From NCBI GenBank assembly GCA_029260755.1, contig JAJDCQ010000070.1, positions 1 to 64,000 on the forward strand: a stretch of DNA of 64,000 nt, given 5' to 3'. Both the position numbers and the translations under genes were made by a program. Each line of letters starts with the position of its first letter. Position 1 is the first letter of the stretch. The DNA is from Planctomycetota bacterium. GTDB taxonomy: Bacteria > Planctomycetota > J058 > JAJDCQ01. Of this stretch, positions 23,773 to 32,181 are shown in pieces. The notes below the pieces were generated by a model. It saw only the letters and a program-made list of their open reading frames with translations. It did no database searches and was not told where the DNA came from.

Positions 23773-25800
23773 TCACCAGTGAAGCTCCAGGCGCTTGAGA
23801 ACGTAGGTGCCGCTTCCCTCGGCCAGCCGGATCTCGAGGGTGTTCGCCCCCTCGCCGACGAAGCGGGTGATGTCGAAGGTCTCCCCTTCCGCCGTCCGTC
23901 GCGGGGGGACCTCGAACGGGTCGCCGTAGCGTGTCCCGTTGAGGCTCACGACGATCGTCGCGAGCGTCTCGGACTCCCCCGGAGTCTGATGGTGGAGGAC
24001 GAGCTCGACCTTGTCCGAGACCTCGGGGAGCGAGAACGTGATCACGGCCCGGCCGCGCTCGAAGTAGATGTGGCGGACGGTCGCCCGTTTCGGGCCGCGG
24101 CTCGGGCGGGGCTCGCCCCCTTCGAGCTTCGTCAGGGTCATCTCGCCCTTCGGGCCGCGGATGGAGAACGCGAGGTGCTGGACGCGGCCGACGGTGTCGG
24201 CGGGAGGCAGGGGCGGCTTCGCGGTGTCGGTCGCGGTGTCGGTCGCGGGGTCGGGCGTCGGCGTCGGCTCTGGCTCGTCTGGGTCAGGCTCCACCACGGG
24301 CACGGGCACGGGCACGGGGGCGGGGGCGGGGGCGGGGGCGGGGGCGTCTGGTCCGGGAACGGCCCTCGGCGCGGGCGAGGTCGACGATGGCTCGGTCGCG
24401 GGTCCCGACTGGAGGGCGATGAGCGCGCCGCCGGCGACGCCGGCGACGAGCACGATCACCGCGATGAGCGCGACCGGCAGCCCTCGGGGAGCTCCGGACC
24501 GCGGACGGCGAATCGGCGCCGGCGTCGCGAAGCGCTCGTCATCCGAGACGGGGGTCGCGGTCGCGCCGAGTTCGGGGGGCGGCGCCGGCGGAAGCTGGGG
24601 GATGGCCGTCGTGCCGTCGGTCCGAGCCGGCGGTGGAGGGGTTTGCGCGCGGGGCGAAGTCGGAGTCGGAGTCGGAGGCGGCGGCGGGGTTGGCGCGGTC
24701 CTCGTCGGGGAGAGGGTCACCGTCGGCGCGTCGGTCTCGTAGAGGGCGAGGTCGATCGTCGATGGCTCCGCGGCGGCCGACGTCGTCGCGACCGGCCCGG
24801 CCGCCGGAGGAATCGCCTCCGACATCCCTCCGATCGCCCGGAGCGCCGCGGCGAGCTGCGCGGCCGTCGGGCGACCTCCGGGCTCCTTCGCGATGCACGC
24901 GGCCACGATCGCGTCGAGGCGCGGATCGAGATCCGGGACGAGGGATGACGGCCGGGGCGGGCTCGCCGCGACGATGTTCTTCAGGACGGTCGCCAGGTTC
25001 GCCGCGGCGAACGGGTTCTGCCCGCACAGCCCCTGGTAGAGGACCACGCCGAGCCCCCACACGTCGGTCTTGGGCCCGACGAGGTGCCGCTCGTCGCACG
25101 CCTGCTCCGGCGCCATGTAGGCGGGCGAGCCGACGGCGAACCCGGTCCGGGTCAGCCGCTCCGACTCCTCGGAGTCGAGCGACAGGCCGAAGTCCATCAC
25201 CCGGACGGCGCCCCTCCCATCGACCATGAGGTTCTCGGGCTTCACGTCGCGGTGGATCACCCCGCGGGCGTGGGCGTACGCGAGCGCCTCGGCGGCCTGG
25301 CGGACCACCTCGATGACCTCGCTGCGCGGCGGCGGGGTCGGCTCGCGCAGCCGGTCCTCGAGCGAGACGCCGACGACGAGGTCCATCGCCATGAACGGCT
25401 TGCCGTCGAAGACCCCGGTCTCGTGGATGCGGACGATCGCCGGGTGCCGGAGCTTCGCGGTCGACCGGGCCTCGCGGAGGAAGCGCTCGATGTCGTCGGG
25501 GCCGCTGCGCCGCTCGAGGACGACCTTGATCGCGACCACGCGGCGTTCGCGAGGGTCGATTCCCTCGTAGACGACGCCGAAGCCGCCCCGCCCGAGCTCG
25601 CGGGCGACGTTCCACCGTCCGATCCGGCGCGGGAGCCCGTCCGGCGTGGCCGCGCCCGGCCCGAGGCGCACCGTCGGCGAGACGCCCGCGCCGAGGTGGA
25701 CCGTCGGAGCCGCGCCGGCGCCGAGGTGAATCGTCGATGCCGCGGAGACCGGAGAGTCTCCGGGGTGGGCGGGGGGCGGGCTCGGCGCGGGGGACGTCAT
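23773..25800 (-). CDS. Transmembrane Ser/Thr kinase with N-terminal TxxL repeats and C-terminal beta domain
   Basis: A 675-residue kinase. Residues 21-50 are three ten-residue repeats (STIHLGAGA, PTVHLGAGV, PTVRLGPGA), each placing Leu three after Thr23, 33 and 43, the pattern FHA domains read once phosphorylated. The kinase domain follows (GRGGFGVVYEG, Lys92, HRDVKPEN 183-190, DFG 203-205). A Pro-rich linker, a membrane helix near 445-467, an Ala/Pro/Val repeat tract and a C-terminal beta-sandwich-like domain (ending GTYVLKRLELHW) complete it. The ATG at 25800 lies 16 nt after a TAGACT box. It is first of an operon with the WD40 kinase and the methyltransferase. Confidence 0.93.
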   Translation of the reverse strand: MTSPAPSPPPAHPGDSPVSAASTIHLGAGAAPTVHLGAGVSPTVRLGPGAATPDGLPRRIGRWNVARELGRGGFGVVYEGIDPRERRVVAIKVVLERRSGPDDIERFLREARSTAKLRHPAIVRIHETGVFDGKPFMAMDLVVGVSLEDRLREPTPPPRSEVIEVVRQAAEALAYAHARGVIHRDVKPENLMVDGRGAVRVMDFGLSLDSEESERLTRTGFAVGSPAYMAPEQACDERHLVGPKTDVWGLGVVLYQGLCGQNPFAAANLATVLKNIVAASPPRPSSLVPDLDPRLDAIVAACIAKEPGGRPTAAQLAAALRAIGGMSEAIPPAAGPVATTSAAAEPSTIDLALYETDAPTVTLSPTRTAPTPPPPPTPTPTSPRAQTPPPPARTDGTTAIPQLPPAPPPELGATATPVSDDERFATPAPIRRPRSGAPRGLPVALIAVIVLVAGVAGGALIALQSGPATEPSSTSPAPRAVPGPDAPAPAPAPAPVPVPVPVVEPDPDEPEPTPTPDPATDTATDTAKPPLPPADTVGRVQHLAFSIRGPKGEMTLTKLEGGEPRPSRGPKRATVRHIYFERGRAVITFSLPEVSDKVELVLHHQTPGESETLATIVVSLNGTRYGDPFEVPPRRTAEGETFDITRFVGEGANTLEIRLAEGSGTYVLKRLELHW
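24295..24346. repeat. GGGCAC/GGGGGC hexamer tract inside a kinase gene
   Basis: About eight hexamers encode the VPVPVP / APAPAP linker between membrane helix and outer domain. Such tracts are prone to length change. Confidence 0.7.
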
Positions 25801-25816
25801 CGATCGGGTTCGACCG

Positions 25817-25822
25817 AGTCTA
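25817..25822 (-). promoter_or_regulatory. TAGACT -10 box of the two-kinase operon
   Basis: On the minus strand TAGACT lies 16 nt before the kinase ATG at 25800, inside the 60-bp gap after the clostripain gene. This suggests a separate promoter and a leader under 10 nt. Confidence 0.42.
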
Positions 25823-25860
25823 CCCCGGCATGCCCGCCGGCCGAAACGGGCCGGCTCGGC

Positions 25861-27108
25861 CTAGTCGCGCGAGTGCGCCTGGCGCTTCGACTTCCCCTTC
25901 GAGCCCGACGGCGCGGACGAGGGGGCCGGTCCGGCGCCCTCGTACATCACGCCCCAGAGCTCGCGGATCTTGCTGTCGGCGTGGAGGGGGTAGCCCTGAT
26001 AGCGCTTCCGGATGCGCTGGTTCATCGGGACCCAGACCGAGAGGCCGGTCAGCTCGCTCGTCTCCGCGGTCTTCCGCGGGTGGGTCCGCAGCTCGATGAT
26101 GAGGTCGTCCCGGAGCCACTCGGTGAACCGCTCGAGCGGGCGCGCCGCGCGCCCCTCGAGGCCGTTCTGGGCGTAGGCGGCCTCGAACCACTTGATCGCG
26201 TCGAAGTTCGTCTCGCTTCCGCGCCCCCATCCGCCGAAGCACGGCTTCAGCCCCGTCGGCGCGGTCAGCCCCTCGTCGCCCTCGCCCTTCTTCAGGAGCG
26301 GCTTGACGACCCGGTCGACCTGCTTCGGCAGCTCGGCGAGCTTCGCCCCGTCGACGAGGACGTAGTTGGTGAAGTGCTGATCGGTGTGCATCACCTTCTG
26401 CGCGAGCTCGGCCCCGGTCGCCTCCGGGTTCTTCTCGAGCCAGCGCGTCACCTCGGTGTAGTAGGTGTTCGGCGCGCCGACGACGAGCTGACTCGCCACG
26501 ATCGCGTCGGCGGCGTCGTGGAAGTTGTAGAGGTTGTCGATGCTGCCGCGGCCGCACTGCTGGAGGAAGAGGAACGGCACCTTCCCCGGCGCGCTCTCGC
26601 GGAACCGACGCAGCACCGGACCGACCTTGTGGGCGGGCAGCCAGCCGGGTCGCATCCGCTCGCCGCGATACTCGTCGAGGCACATCGAGTCGAGGTCGCC
26701 GCCGTGGTTCAGGAAGACGATCCCGTAGTTCTTCGCGGGGTGCTCGCGCCCGACCCAGCCGAGGTAGTCCTCGATGACCTCGGGGCTGGCGATGTCGTCG
26801 GTCTCGAGCGTCTCCTGCGTCTGCCCCTCGTGGGTGAGGACCCATCGGACGAGCCCGGTCTTCTTCGTGTCGTCCGAGAGAACGATCACCTTGGTCTTCG
26901 GGCCGGCGACGCCGCGGGCGAGGCCTTGCAGGATGACCGGGCCGCACTTCTCGAGGTTGTTGTCGTACGACATGACGTAGATGAGCACCCAGTCGGTCTG
27001 GTCCGAGCGGGTGCTCTTCTCGTCGTCATCGGCGTGCGCGGCGACCGGCGTCAGGGCGGCGAGACCGGCGAGGAGGAGGATCGAGGCGAGGAGGGCGAGA
27101 CGGGGCAT
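25861..27108 (-). CDS. Secreted clostripain-family cysteine protease (C11)
   Basis: A 415-residue exported protease. A signal peptide (LALLASILLLAGLAALTPVA) ends near AHADD. The C11 catalytic pair is visible as NHGG (His135) and QQCGRGS (Cys185), with the family opening DWVLIYVMSYDNNLEKCG. Clostripain-like enzymes cut after basic residues and are related to caspases. It is third in a run of three minus-strand genes behind the deiminase-like protein and an LTXXQ-like protein, and 60 bp upstream of the kinase operon. The C-terminus is a basic, Ser/Gly-rich tail. Confidence 0.9.
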   Translation of the reverse strand: MPRLALLASILLLAGLAALTPVAAHADDDEKSTRSDQTDWVLIYVMSYDNNLEKCGPVILQGLARGVAGPKTKVIVLSDDTKKTGLVRWVLTHEGQTQETLETDDIASPEVIEDYLGWVGREHPAKNYGIVFLNHGGDLDSMCLDEYRGERMRPGWLPAHKVGPVLRRFRESAPGKVPFLFLQQCGRGSIDNLYNFHDAADAIVASQLVVGAPNTYYTEVTRWLEKNPEATGAELAQKVMHTDQHFTNYVLVDGAKLAELPKQVDRVVKPLLKKGEGDEGLTAPTGLKPCFGGWGRGSETNFDAIKWFEAAYAQNGLEGRAARPLERFTEWLRDDLIIELRTHPRKTAETSELTGLSVWVPMNQRIRKRYQGYPLHADSKIRELWGVMYEGAGPAPSSAPSGSKGKSKRQAHSRD

Positions 27109-27185
27109 CGATGGACCTCTCGGAGGGCGAGGTGATGGGGCTCGGGTGCGTGTGCCTGTTTCTTCGGCGTGTTCGTCCGGGGGCG

Positions 27186-27950
27186 CTACTTGAGCTCGTC
27201 CCGGAGGACCTGCTCGCGCGGCTTGAGCTGACCGTAGGCCGCGTACTGCTCGGGCGTCAGGAGGCTGCGGAGGCGCGAGCGCGCCTGCTCGACGTTACGT
27301 CGGACGCCCTCGTCGAAGCTGGTTCGCGAGATCTCCTTCGCGGTGAGCGAGTTGACGAGACGCGTCCGCTCGGTCAGCTCGTCGGCGAGGATCCGCTGGA
27401 GCTCCGCTTCCTGGGCCGGCTGGAGGCCGACCGAGTCGCGGAGCTGGCGGAGCTTGATCTCGTTCTCGCGGGCGAGGCGGTTCTCCCACTGCTCGCGCTT
27501 CCGCTTCTCCCAGGCGGCCCGCTCCTCGGGGCTCTCGCCGCCAGGTACGAGCGCGGTCACGGTGCCGTTGCCCTCGGGGTTCTCGGCCAGCTCGCGCTTG
27601 ATTCGCTCGCCCTCCGCGAGGGCCTCGTTCGAGATCGGGGGCGGGGCCGGCGGCACGCCGAGGCGGACGACCTTCGAGGGGTCGACAGGGGTCGGGTCGC
27701 TCCGGACCCCGTCGCCCGACTCCGCGCCGCCGCCCGTCGCGGAGGCGACGACCGGCGGACGCGGCGCCCCGGTCGGGCCCGCGGTGACCGGCGGGCTCGG
27801 GTGACGGGTGTCGGTCGTGCCGCTGGAGACGACCGTGACCGTCTTGGCCGGGTCGGATCCACTCGGCGCGAGAGCGAGGCCAATGCCAATGCCGCCGGCG
27901 AAGACGACGCCGACGACGATGGCGAGGATGAGCGGCTTGGGCGAGTCCAT
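27186..27950 (-). CDS. Membrane-anchored coiled-coil protein with LTXXQ-like motif
   Basis: A 254-residue protein with an N-terminal membrane helix (LILAIVVGVVFAGGIGIGLA), a Pro/Thr-rich linker and a charged helical C-terminal half containing LTPEQYAAYGQL. That motif and the repeated charged helices recall Spy/CpxP periplasmic proteins that sense or buffer misfolded protein, so a periplasmic chaperone-like role is possible. It sits 12 bp after the deiminase-family gene, and 77 bp before the clostripain gene, so the three are likely co-transcribed. Confidence 0.75.
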   Translation of the reverse strand: MDSPKPLILAIVVGVVFAGGIGIGLALAPSGSDPAKTVTVVSSGTTDTRHPSPPVTAGPTGAPRPPVVASATGGGAESGDGVRSDPTPVDPSKVVRLGVPPAPPPISNEALAEGERIKRELAENPEGNGTVTALVPGGESPEERAAWEKRKREQWENRLARENEIKLRQLRDSVGLQPAQEAELQRILADELTERTRLVNSLTAKEISRTSFDEGVRRNVEQARSRLRSLLTPEQYAAYGQLKPREQVLRDELK

Positions 27951-27962
27951 GGATGCTTCGGA

Positions 27963-29489
27963 CTAGCGCGGGATCTGCATCGAGACGCAGTGGACCGCGC
28001 CGCTGTAGCGGATGATCCGGCGGCTGTCGACGCCGACCGCGGTGAAGCCGAGGTCGCGGTAAGCCTGGAGGGCCGCCCGGTTCTTGGCGCTGTCGGAGTA
28101 CTGCGGCACCAGGGCCACCCCGTTCGCCAGGGTCGAGTTGGTGTAGGTCGCGTACTCGTCGTAGCGGTAGTCGGCGTCGACCCGGACGACCCGGTAGCCC
28201 TTCGCCCGGAAGGCGGCGGCCGCCGCGTCGCAGACGCGCGCCTGGCGGTGGCTCGACGGATAGCGGCTGACCATGGCGACATCGTCGCTCATGACCCGGG
28301 CGAACATGTCGATGTGGGTCGTGCCCTCATCGATGAGCGGCTCGACGTAGACGACCTCGTCGCAGCCCATCTTCGCGAACTCGCGCTCGATCGCGCTCCG
28401 CGACATGTCGCGGTTGAACCACTGGACGCCGAGCGAGCTGAACGCGGTGCCCTGGCCGTCGGTCGCGAAGTTGCCGCCCTCGTAGCTGATCCGCACGTCG
28501 ACGCTCTGCCATCCGCGGTAGCCGGCGTAGGCGTCGGGGATCGCGTTGTCGTTGTTCCGGTTCCAGTAGTACTCGGGGTCGGCCACGACGCGGTCGCCGC
28601 TGCGGCCGCGCTTGAGGACGATCGGGCCGTAGTCACGCATCCAGACGGTGTCGATCCGGGCGGTCAGGATCTCGACGTTGCCCATCGGGACGCCGGCCTG
28701 GCTCATGTCGTAGCGGAGCTGGCTCGCGGTGCTGTTGCTGCCGACGATCACCTGGCTCCGGACGCCCGAGCGGTCGAGGCCGCGGAAGCTGTCCTTGTAG
28801 ACCTCGGTGACGATGTAGGTGTCGTTCGCGCCCCAGAGGATCGTCTCCATGTCGGCGTGCTCGGACGCGGCGACCGGGTCGTCGCTCACGGGCGTCGTGG
28901 TTCCGCCGCCGCCGCCCGGGTTGGTCGTGGTCCCGCCGATCGTCCGGCCGCCGATGTTCGCGATCCGGAGCGAGTGGGTGACGGGGCCCATGATCGTCGT
29001 CTCGGTCCAGCCGATGACGCCGACGCCGCGGGCGAAGTAGATCGAGCCGACGCCGGCGTCCGCGCACGGGCTGCCGCTGAAGCGGATCTCGGTGACGTCG
29101 TTGAACGTCCCGGCCGGCGTCGTCACCTGGAGGTTGCGACCGGCGACCGTGATCCGGCCCGAGTTGCAGCTGTTGAGGTCGGCGTCGCGCGCCTCGCCCT
29201 CTCTGCCCGAGAGATTCGCGATCAGCTGGTAGGTCGTGCCGTTCCACACCCAGAAGTAGTCGTAGCCGTCGGCCGTGTAGACCCACGTCGGGCCGAGCCC
29301 GCCGAACTGCGACCAGAGCCGCCAGTTGCCGTAGACCTGCTGAATCCGGGCGGTGACGTCCTGCCCGGTCACGTCGCTCGTGTAGGTCAGCCGGTCGTCG
29401 GGGTCGTTCGTGATGTAGTCGTTCGCGAGCGCCGGGCTGGCGCAGGCGATCACGGCGACCAGGACGGAGAGGCGGAGGAGCGTCTTCAA
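27963..29489 (-). CDS. Secreted agmatine deiminase / peptidylarginine deiminase-family protein
   Basis: A 508-residue exported protein. After a signal peptide (LLRLSVLVAVIACASPALA), residues about 25-190 form an unfamiliar Gly/Thr-rich beta domain. A Gly-Thr linker leads to a PAD_porph-like domain with WMRDYGP, EGGNF, THIDMFARV and the catalytic end GAVHCVSMQIP (Cys501, His500). The family hydrolyses guanidino groups. Export and the added domain argue against simple polyamine synthesis and for action on an extracytoplasmic substrate (inference). The TTG at 29489 is chosen because AAGGAG precedes it and the signal peptide starts there. Confidence 0.88.
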   Translation of the reverse strand: MKTLLRLSVLVAVIACASPALANDYITNDPDDRLTYTSDVTGQDVTARIQQVYGNWRLWSQFGGLGPTWVYTADGYDYFWVWNGTTYQLIANLSGREGEARDADLNSCNSGRITVAGRNLQVTTPAGTFNDVTEIRFSGSPCADAGVGSIYFARGVGVIGWTETTIMGPVTHSLRIANIGGRTIGGTTTNPGGGGGTTTPVSDDPVAASEHADMETILWGANDTYIVTEVYKDSFRGLDRSGVRSQVIVGSNSTASQLRYDMSQAGVPMGNVEILTARIDTVWMRDYGPIVLKRGRSGDRVVADPEYYWNRNNDNAIPDAYAGYRGWQSVDVRISYEGGNFATDGQGTAFSSLGVQWFNRDMSRSAIEREFAKMGCDEVVYVEPLIDEGTTHIDMFARVMSDDVAMVSRYPSSHRQARVCDAAAAAFRAKGYRVVRVDADYRYDEYATYTNSTLANGVALVPQYSDSAKNRAALQAYRDLGFTAVGVDSRRIIRYSGAVHCVSMQIPR

Positions 29490-30148
29490 GGCGGAACTCC
29501 TTCTTGCCGCGACGGTCGGCGCCCCTGCTGGGCGGGCGGCCGCGCGGAGATGGTTTCGACCAGGGCTCCGGAGGGTGCGAACCCGCGCGGAGCGCTGAGA
29601 CGAGCCGGTTGTCGTTTTCACCTGGGCCGCGGAGCGCGGCCGGATTGTTCTGCGATCAACGAAAAGACGAAGGTCGTCGGGTTTGACCTGGCTCTTGGAG
29701 GAAACCATCCCGGCGATCTTCAGGAATCCCCCGATTCCCGCTGAGCGCAATACCCCCATAACGCAAAGCGTGAGCCAGCTCTCGATCGCCGTAAGTCGTT
29801 GCCTTCACTTCCCCGAACGATGCCCCATCGGTGGGACCATCTGGCGACATCGGGAACGTTGGTCCCACCCCCATGGGGGAGTCGATGACGCGGCGCGTGT
29901 GAATCTCGGCGCGCTTCGGGGCGCTGCAAGATCTTTGTCCGAAGCGTCTTGGGACATTCTCGAGCTCATCTCAGACGAGCGCGGCGCCGGCCCGCACGGG
30001 GTGTCGGAGGGGGGAGGGCCCGTCCCTTCCTCGGTGCGGGCCGCGTGGCGCCCGCCGGGCAGGTGGCGACACCGCGTGACGGTGCACCCCGGGCCCTCCT
30101 CTCTCTCGTTCTTTCGCTTCGCAGCTAGCTCGGTTGGGGGATTCGGAC
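29490..30148. other. Long divergent intergenic region with several inverted repeats
   Basis: This 659-bp gap between divergent genes is less GC-rich in its middle. It holds ggaatc-cccc-gattcc (29723-29738), a 9-bp inverted repeat gtgggacca / tggtcccac (29831-29839, 29860-29868), a 12-bp palindrome cccccatggggg (29868-29879), and a structured leader at 29989-30098. No gene is supported. Regulator binding sites are plausible. Confidence 0.6.
29989..30098 (+). promoter_or_regulatory. Structured 5' leader with two competing stems
   Basis: Stem A pairs 29989-29997 (ggcccgcac) with 30034-30042. Stem B pairs 30014-30022 (gagggcccg), which lies in loop A, with 30090-30098 outside it. They could form a pseudoknot or exclude each other. 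Position is just upstream of the HEAT gene. GC-rich DNA makes chance pairing likely, so confidence is low. Confidence 0.3.
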
Positions 30149-32143
30149 GTGCTCGAAGATCGCCGGAGACGGATCGCGTGGGGTGTCGGGGCGCTGGTCG
30201 GCATCGTTTCCATCATCATTGGCTACACCACCCTCCTCCGGGTCGACGCCATCGCCGATCGCCGCGAGACGGCTCGCGCCGTCCGCCCCGCGTCCGACGC
30301 GTCGGCCCCGCCGGCCGTCGAGGCGTCGCGCTCGAGGCGGGTCGCCTCGGCGCCCGTCGCGCGGGGTCCGGACGAGGTCGACGAGGCGGCGTTCGTCTTC
30401 TCGATCGAGCTCGCCGCGCAGCTCTCGATGGCGCCCGGCCGTCTCGGCGTTCCCGAGTCCGCCGTCGCGGGTCCGGCCGAAGCGCGGGCCGGGTCGCGCC
30501 TCGCCGGACGCCTGCGACGAACCGTCCTTCGCGACGAGCCCGGCCGCCGGATCACGGCCCTGCGGTTCGACGGGCTCGCGGGAAGCGTGCGGGGCGAGGA
30601 CGTCCTCCACGGAACCGACGACGTCGCCCTCGCGGCGCTCGACGGCGAGACGGTCATCGTCGAGACCGACTCCGCCGCGGGCCGCCGGCTCCTCCATCTC
30701 CCCGCCGGCCTCGACCCGACCGGGCGGTGGCTCGCCTCGGTCCTCGTCGCCGAGCTCGATCCGCTCCTCGCCGTGGGCGAGCCGAGCTGGACCCGGTGGG
30801 AGCTCGGCCTGCTCGGCGACGCGCGCTGGCGCTACAGCGTTCGCGACGAGGGGACGATCGCCCGCGAGCTGGTCGAGCTCGGCGAGTGGGGTGGCGCGTC
30901 GCGCGGCGCGGTCGCGCTCGTCGCGAGGACGGGCGGCCGGACGATCGAGCTCGACCACGCCGGGCGCCTCGTCGCGATCGACGGCGACGAGCGGGCGACC
31001 CTGGCCGAGAGCGACGGGGCGATCCGGGTCGAGCTCGCCCTGCGGACCGTCCTCGAGCTCGTCTCCACGGGCGCGGTCGCGAAGCTCGACGCCGAGGCGC
31101 TCGCCACCCTCCTCGCGGGGCGGGAGGCGCTCGACGCCGGCGACCCCGCCCTCGCGAACGCGCACCACGAGAGCTCGGTCGCGGGCCGCGAACGGGCCGA
31201 GGTCGCCGGCCGGAGCCTCGAGGAGCTCCTCGGCGAGCTCGAGGCGATCATGGCGGCGTCGCCGCGCGGCTCGGCGGCCGCGATGGAGGCCCGCCATCGC
31301 CTGGCCCTGCTCATCCGGCACGACGCCGGCGCCCTCGCTCGCGCCGAGATGCTGCTCGCCGGCGGCAGCGCGGCCCGCGCCCGGATGCTCGTGACCGCCC
31401 TCGGCGAGGCGGGCTCCCCCGAGGCGCAGCGTCTCCTCGGCGACCTCATCGGCGACCCGGACCGCGACGAGTCGCTCCGCCAGGACGCGATCCTCGCGCT
31501 CGTGCAGACCGAGCGGCCGACGGCCAGTCTCGCCGGGTCGCTCGCGGCGGTCGCGGCCGGCGCGGGCGGCGCCACCAGCGACCGGCTCTCCCGGAGCGCG
31601 CTGGTCATGCTCGGCGGGCTCGCATCCCGAACGGGGGACGCCGCCGCGCGCGAGGCGCTCGAGGCGATCGACGGAGCGTCGAGCGCGCGCCTCGAGGGGG
31701 GCGACCCCGCGTGGGAGAAGGCGTACCTCTCCGCCCTCGGCAACGCCGCGCATCCCGGCGTCCGCGACCGGGTCGCGCCGTGGCTGCAGAGCGAGGACGC
31801 CGAGCTCCGGCGGCGCGCGGTCCGCGCGCTCCGGAGCGTCCCGTCCCGCGACGCGCTGATCGATCTCCGCCAGGCGCTCCTCGGCGACCACGACGAGGCG
31901 GTCCGGGCGCAGGCGTTCGACGCGATGCTCGGCCGCGCCGAGTCGCTCGCGGCGGAGACGGTCGCCCACGCCCTCGAGAACGATCCGTCGCCGCGCGTGC
32001 GCCGCCACGCGGTCGTGCAGCTCGGCCTGCGGGCCCGGCGAGACGAGGACGCCCGCGCGCTCCTGCGCCGCGCGGCGACCCGAGATTCATCGGAAGAGGT
32101 GCGGCGCGAGGCGCGCCGGGCCTTGGAGGGCGCGTCGTCCTGA
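30149..32143 (+). CDS. Membrane-anchored HEAT-repeat protein with N-terminal beta domain
   Basis: A 664-residue protein: one membrane helix (IAWGVGALVGIVSIIIGY), a disordered Ala/Pro/Arg linker, a beta-rich domain about residues 80-240, then HEAT-like repeats (RRRAVRALRSVPSRDALIDL, PRVRRHAVVQLGLRARRD). I do not recognise the family. The GTG at 30149 is chosen because GGGGG lies 8 nt upstream; a TTG at 30134 adds five residues. The next gene, 38 bp downstream, encodes a secreted protein and is probably a partner. Confidence 0.8.
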   Translation: MLEDRRRRIAWGVGALVGIVSIIIGYTTLLRVDAIADRRETARAVRPASDASAPPAVEASRSRRVASAPVARGPDEVDEAAFVFSIELAAQLSMAPGRLGVPESAVAGPAEARAGSRLAGRLRRTVLRDEPGRRITALRFDGLAGSVRGEDVLHGTDDVALAALDGETVIVETDSAAGRRLLHLPAGLDPTGRWLASVLVAELDPLLAVGEPSWTRWELGLLGDARWRYSVRDEGTIARELVELGEWGGASRGAVALVARTGGRTIELDHAGRLVAIDGDERATLAESDGAIRVELALRTVLELVSTGAVAKLDAEALATLLAGREALDAGDPALANAHHESSVAGRERAEVAGRSLEELLGELEAIMAASPRGSAAAMEARHRLALLIRHDAGALARAEMLLAGGSAARARMLVTALGEAGSPEAQRLLGDLIGDPDRDESLRQDAILALVQTERPTASLAGSLAAVAAGAGGATSDRLSRSALVMLGGLASRTGDAAAREALEAIDGASSARLEGGDPAWEKAYLSALGNAAHPGVRDRVAPWLQSEDAELRRRAVRALRSVPSRDALIDLRQALLGDHDEAVRAQAFDAMLGRAESLAAETVAHALENDPSPRVRRHAVVQLGLRARRDEDARALLRRAATRDSSEEVRREARRALEGASS

Positions 32144-32181
32144 GACGTCGGCCCCAACTGGAAGAAGTGAGGAGAGATTCG

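Noticed and set aside
19794..23798. 1334-codon open frame on the plus strand
   Set aside because: Antisense shadow of the WD40 kinase; no domain and no start signal.
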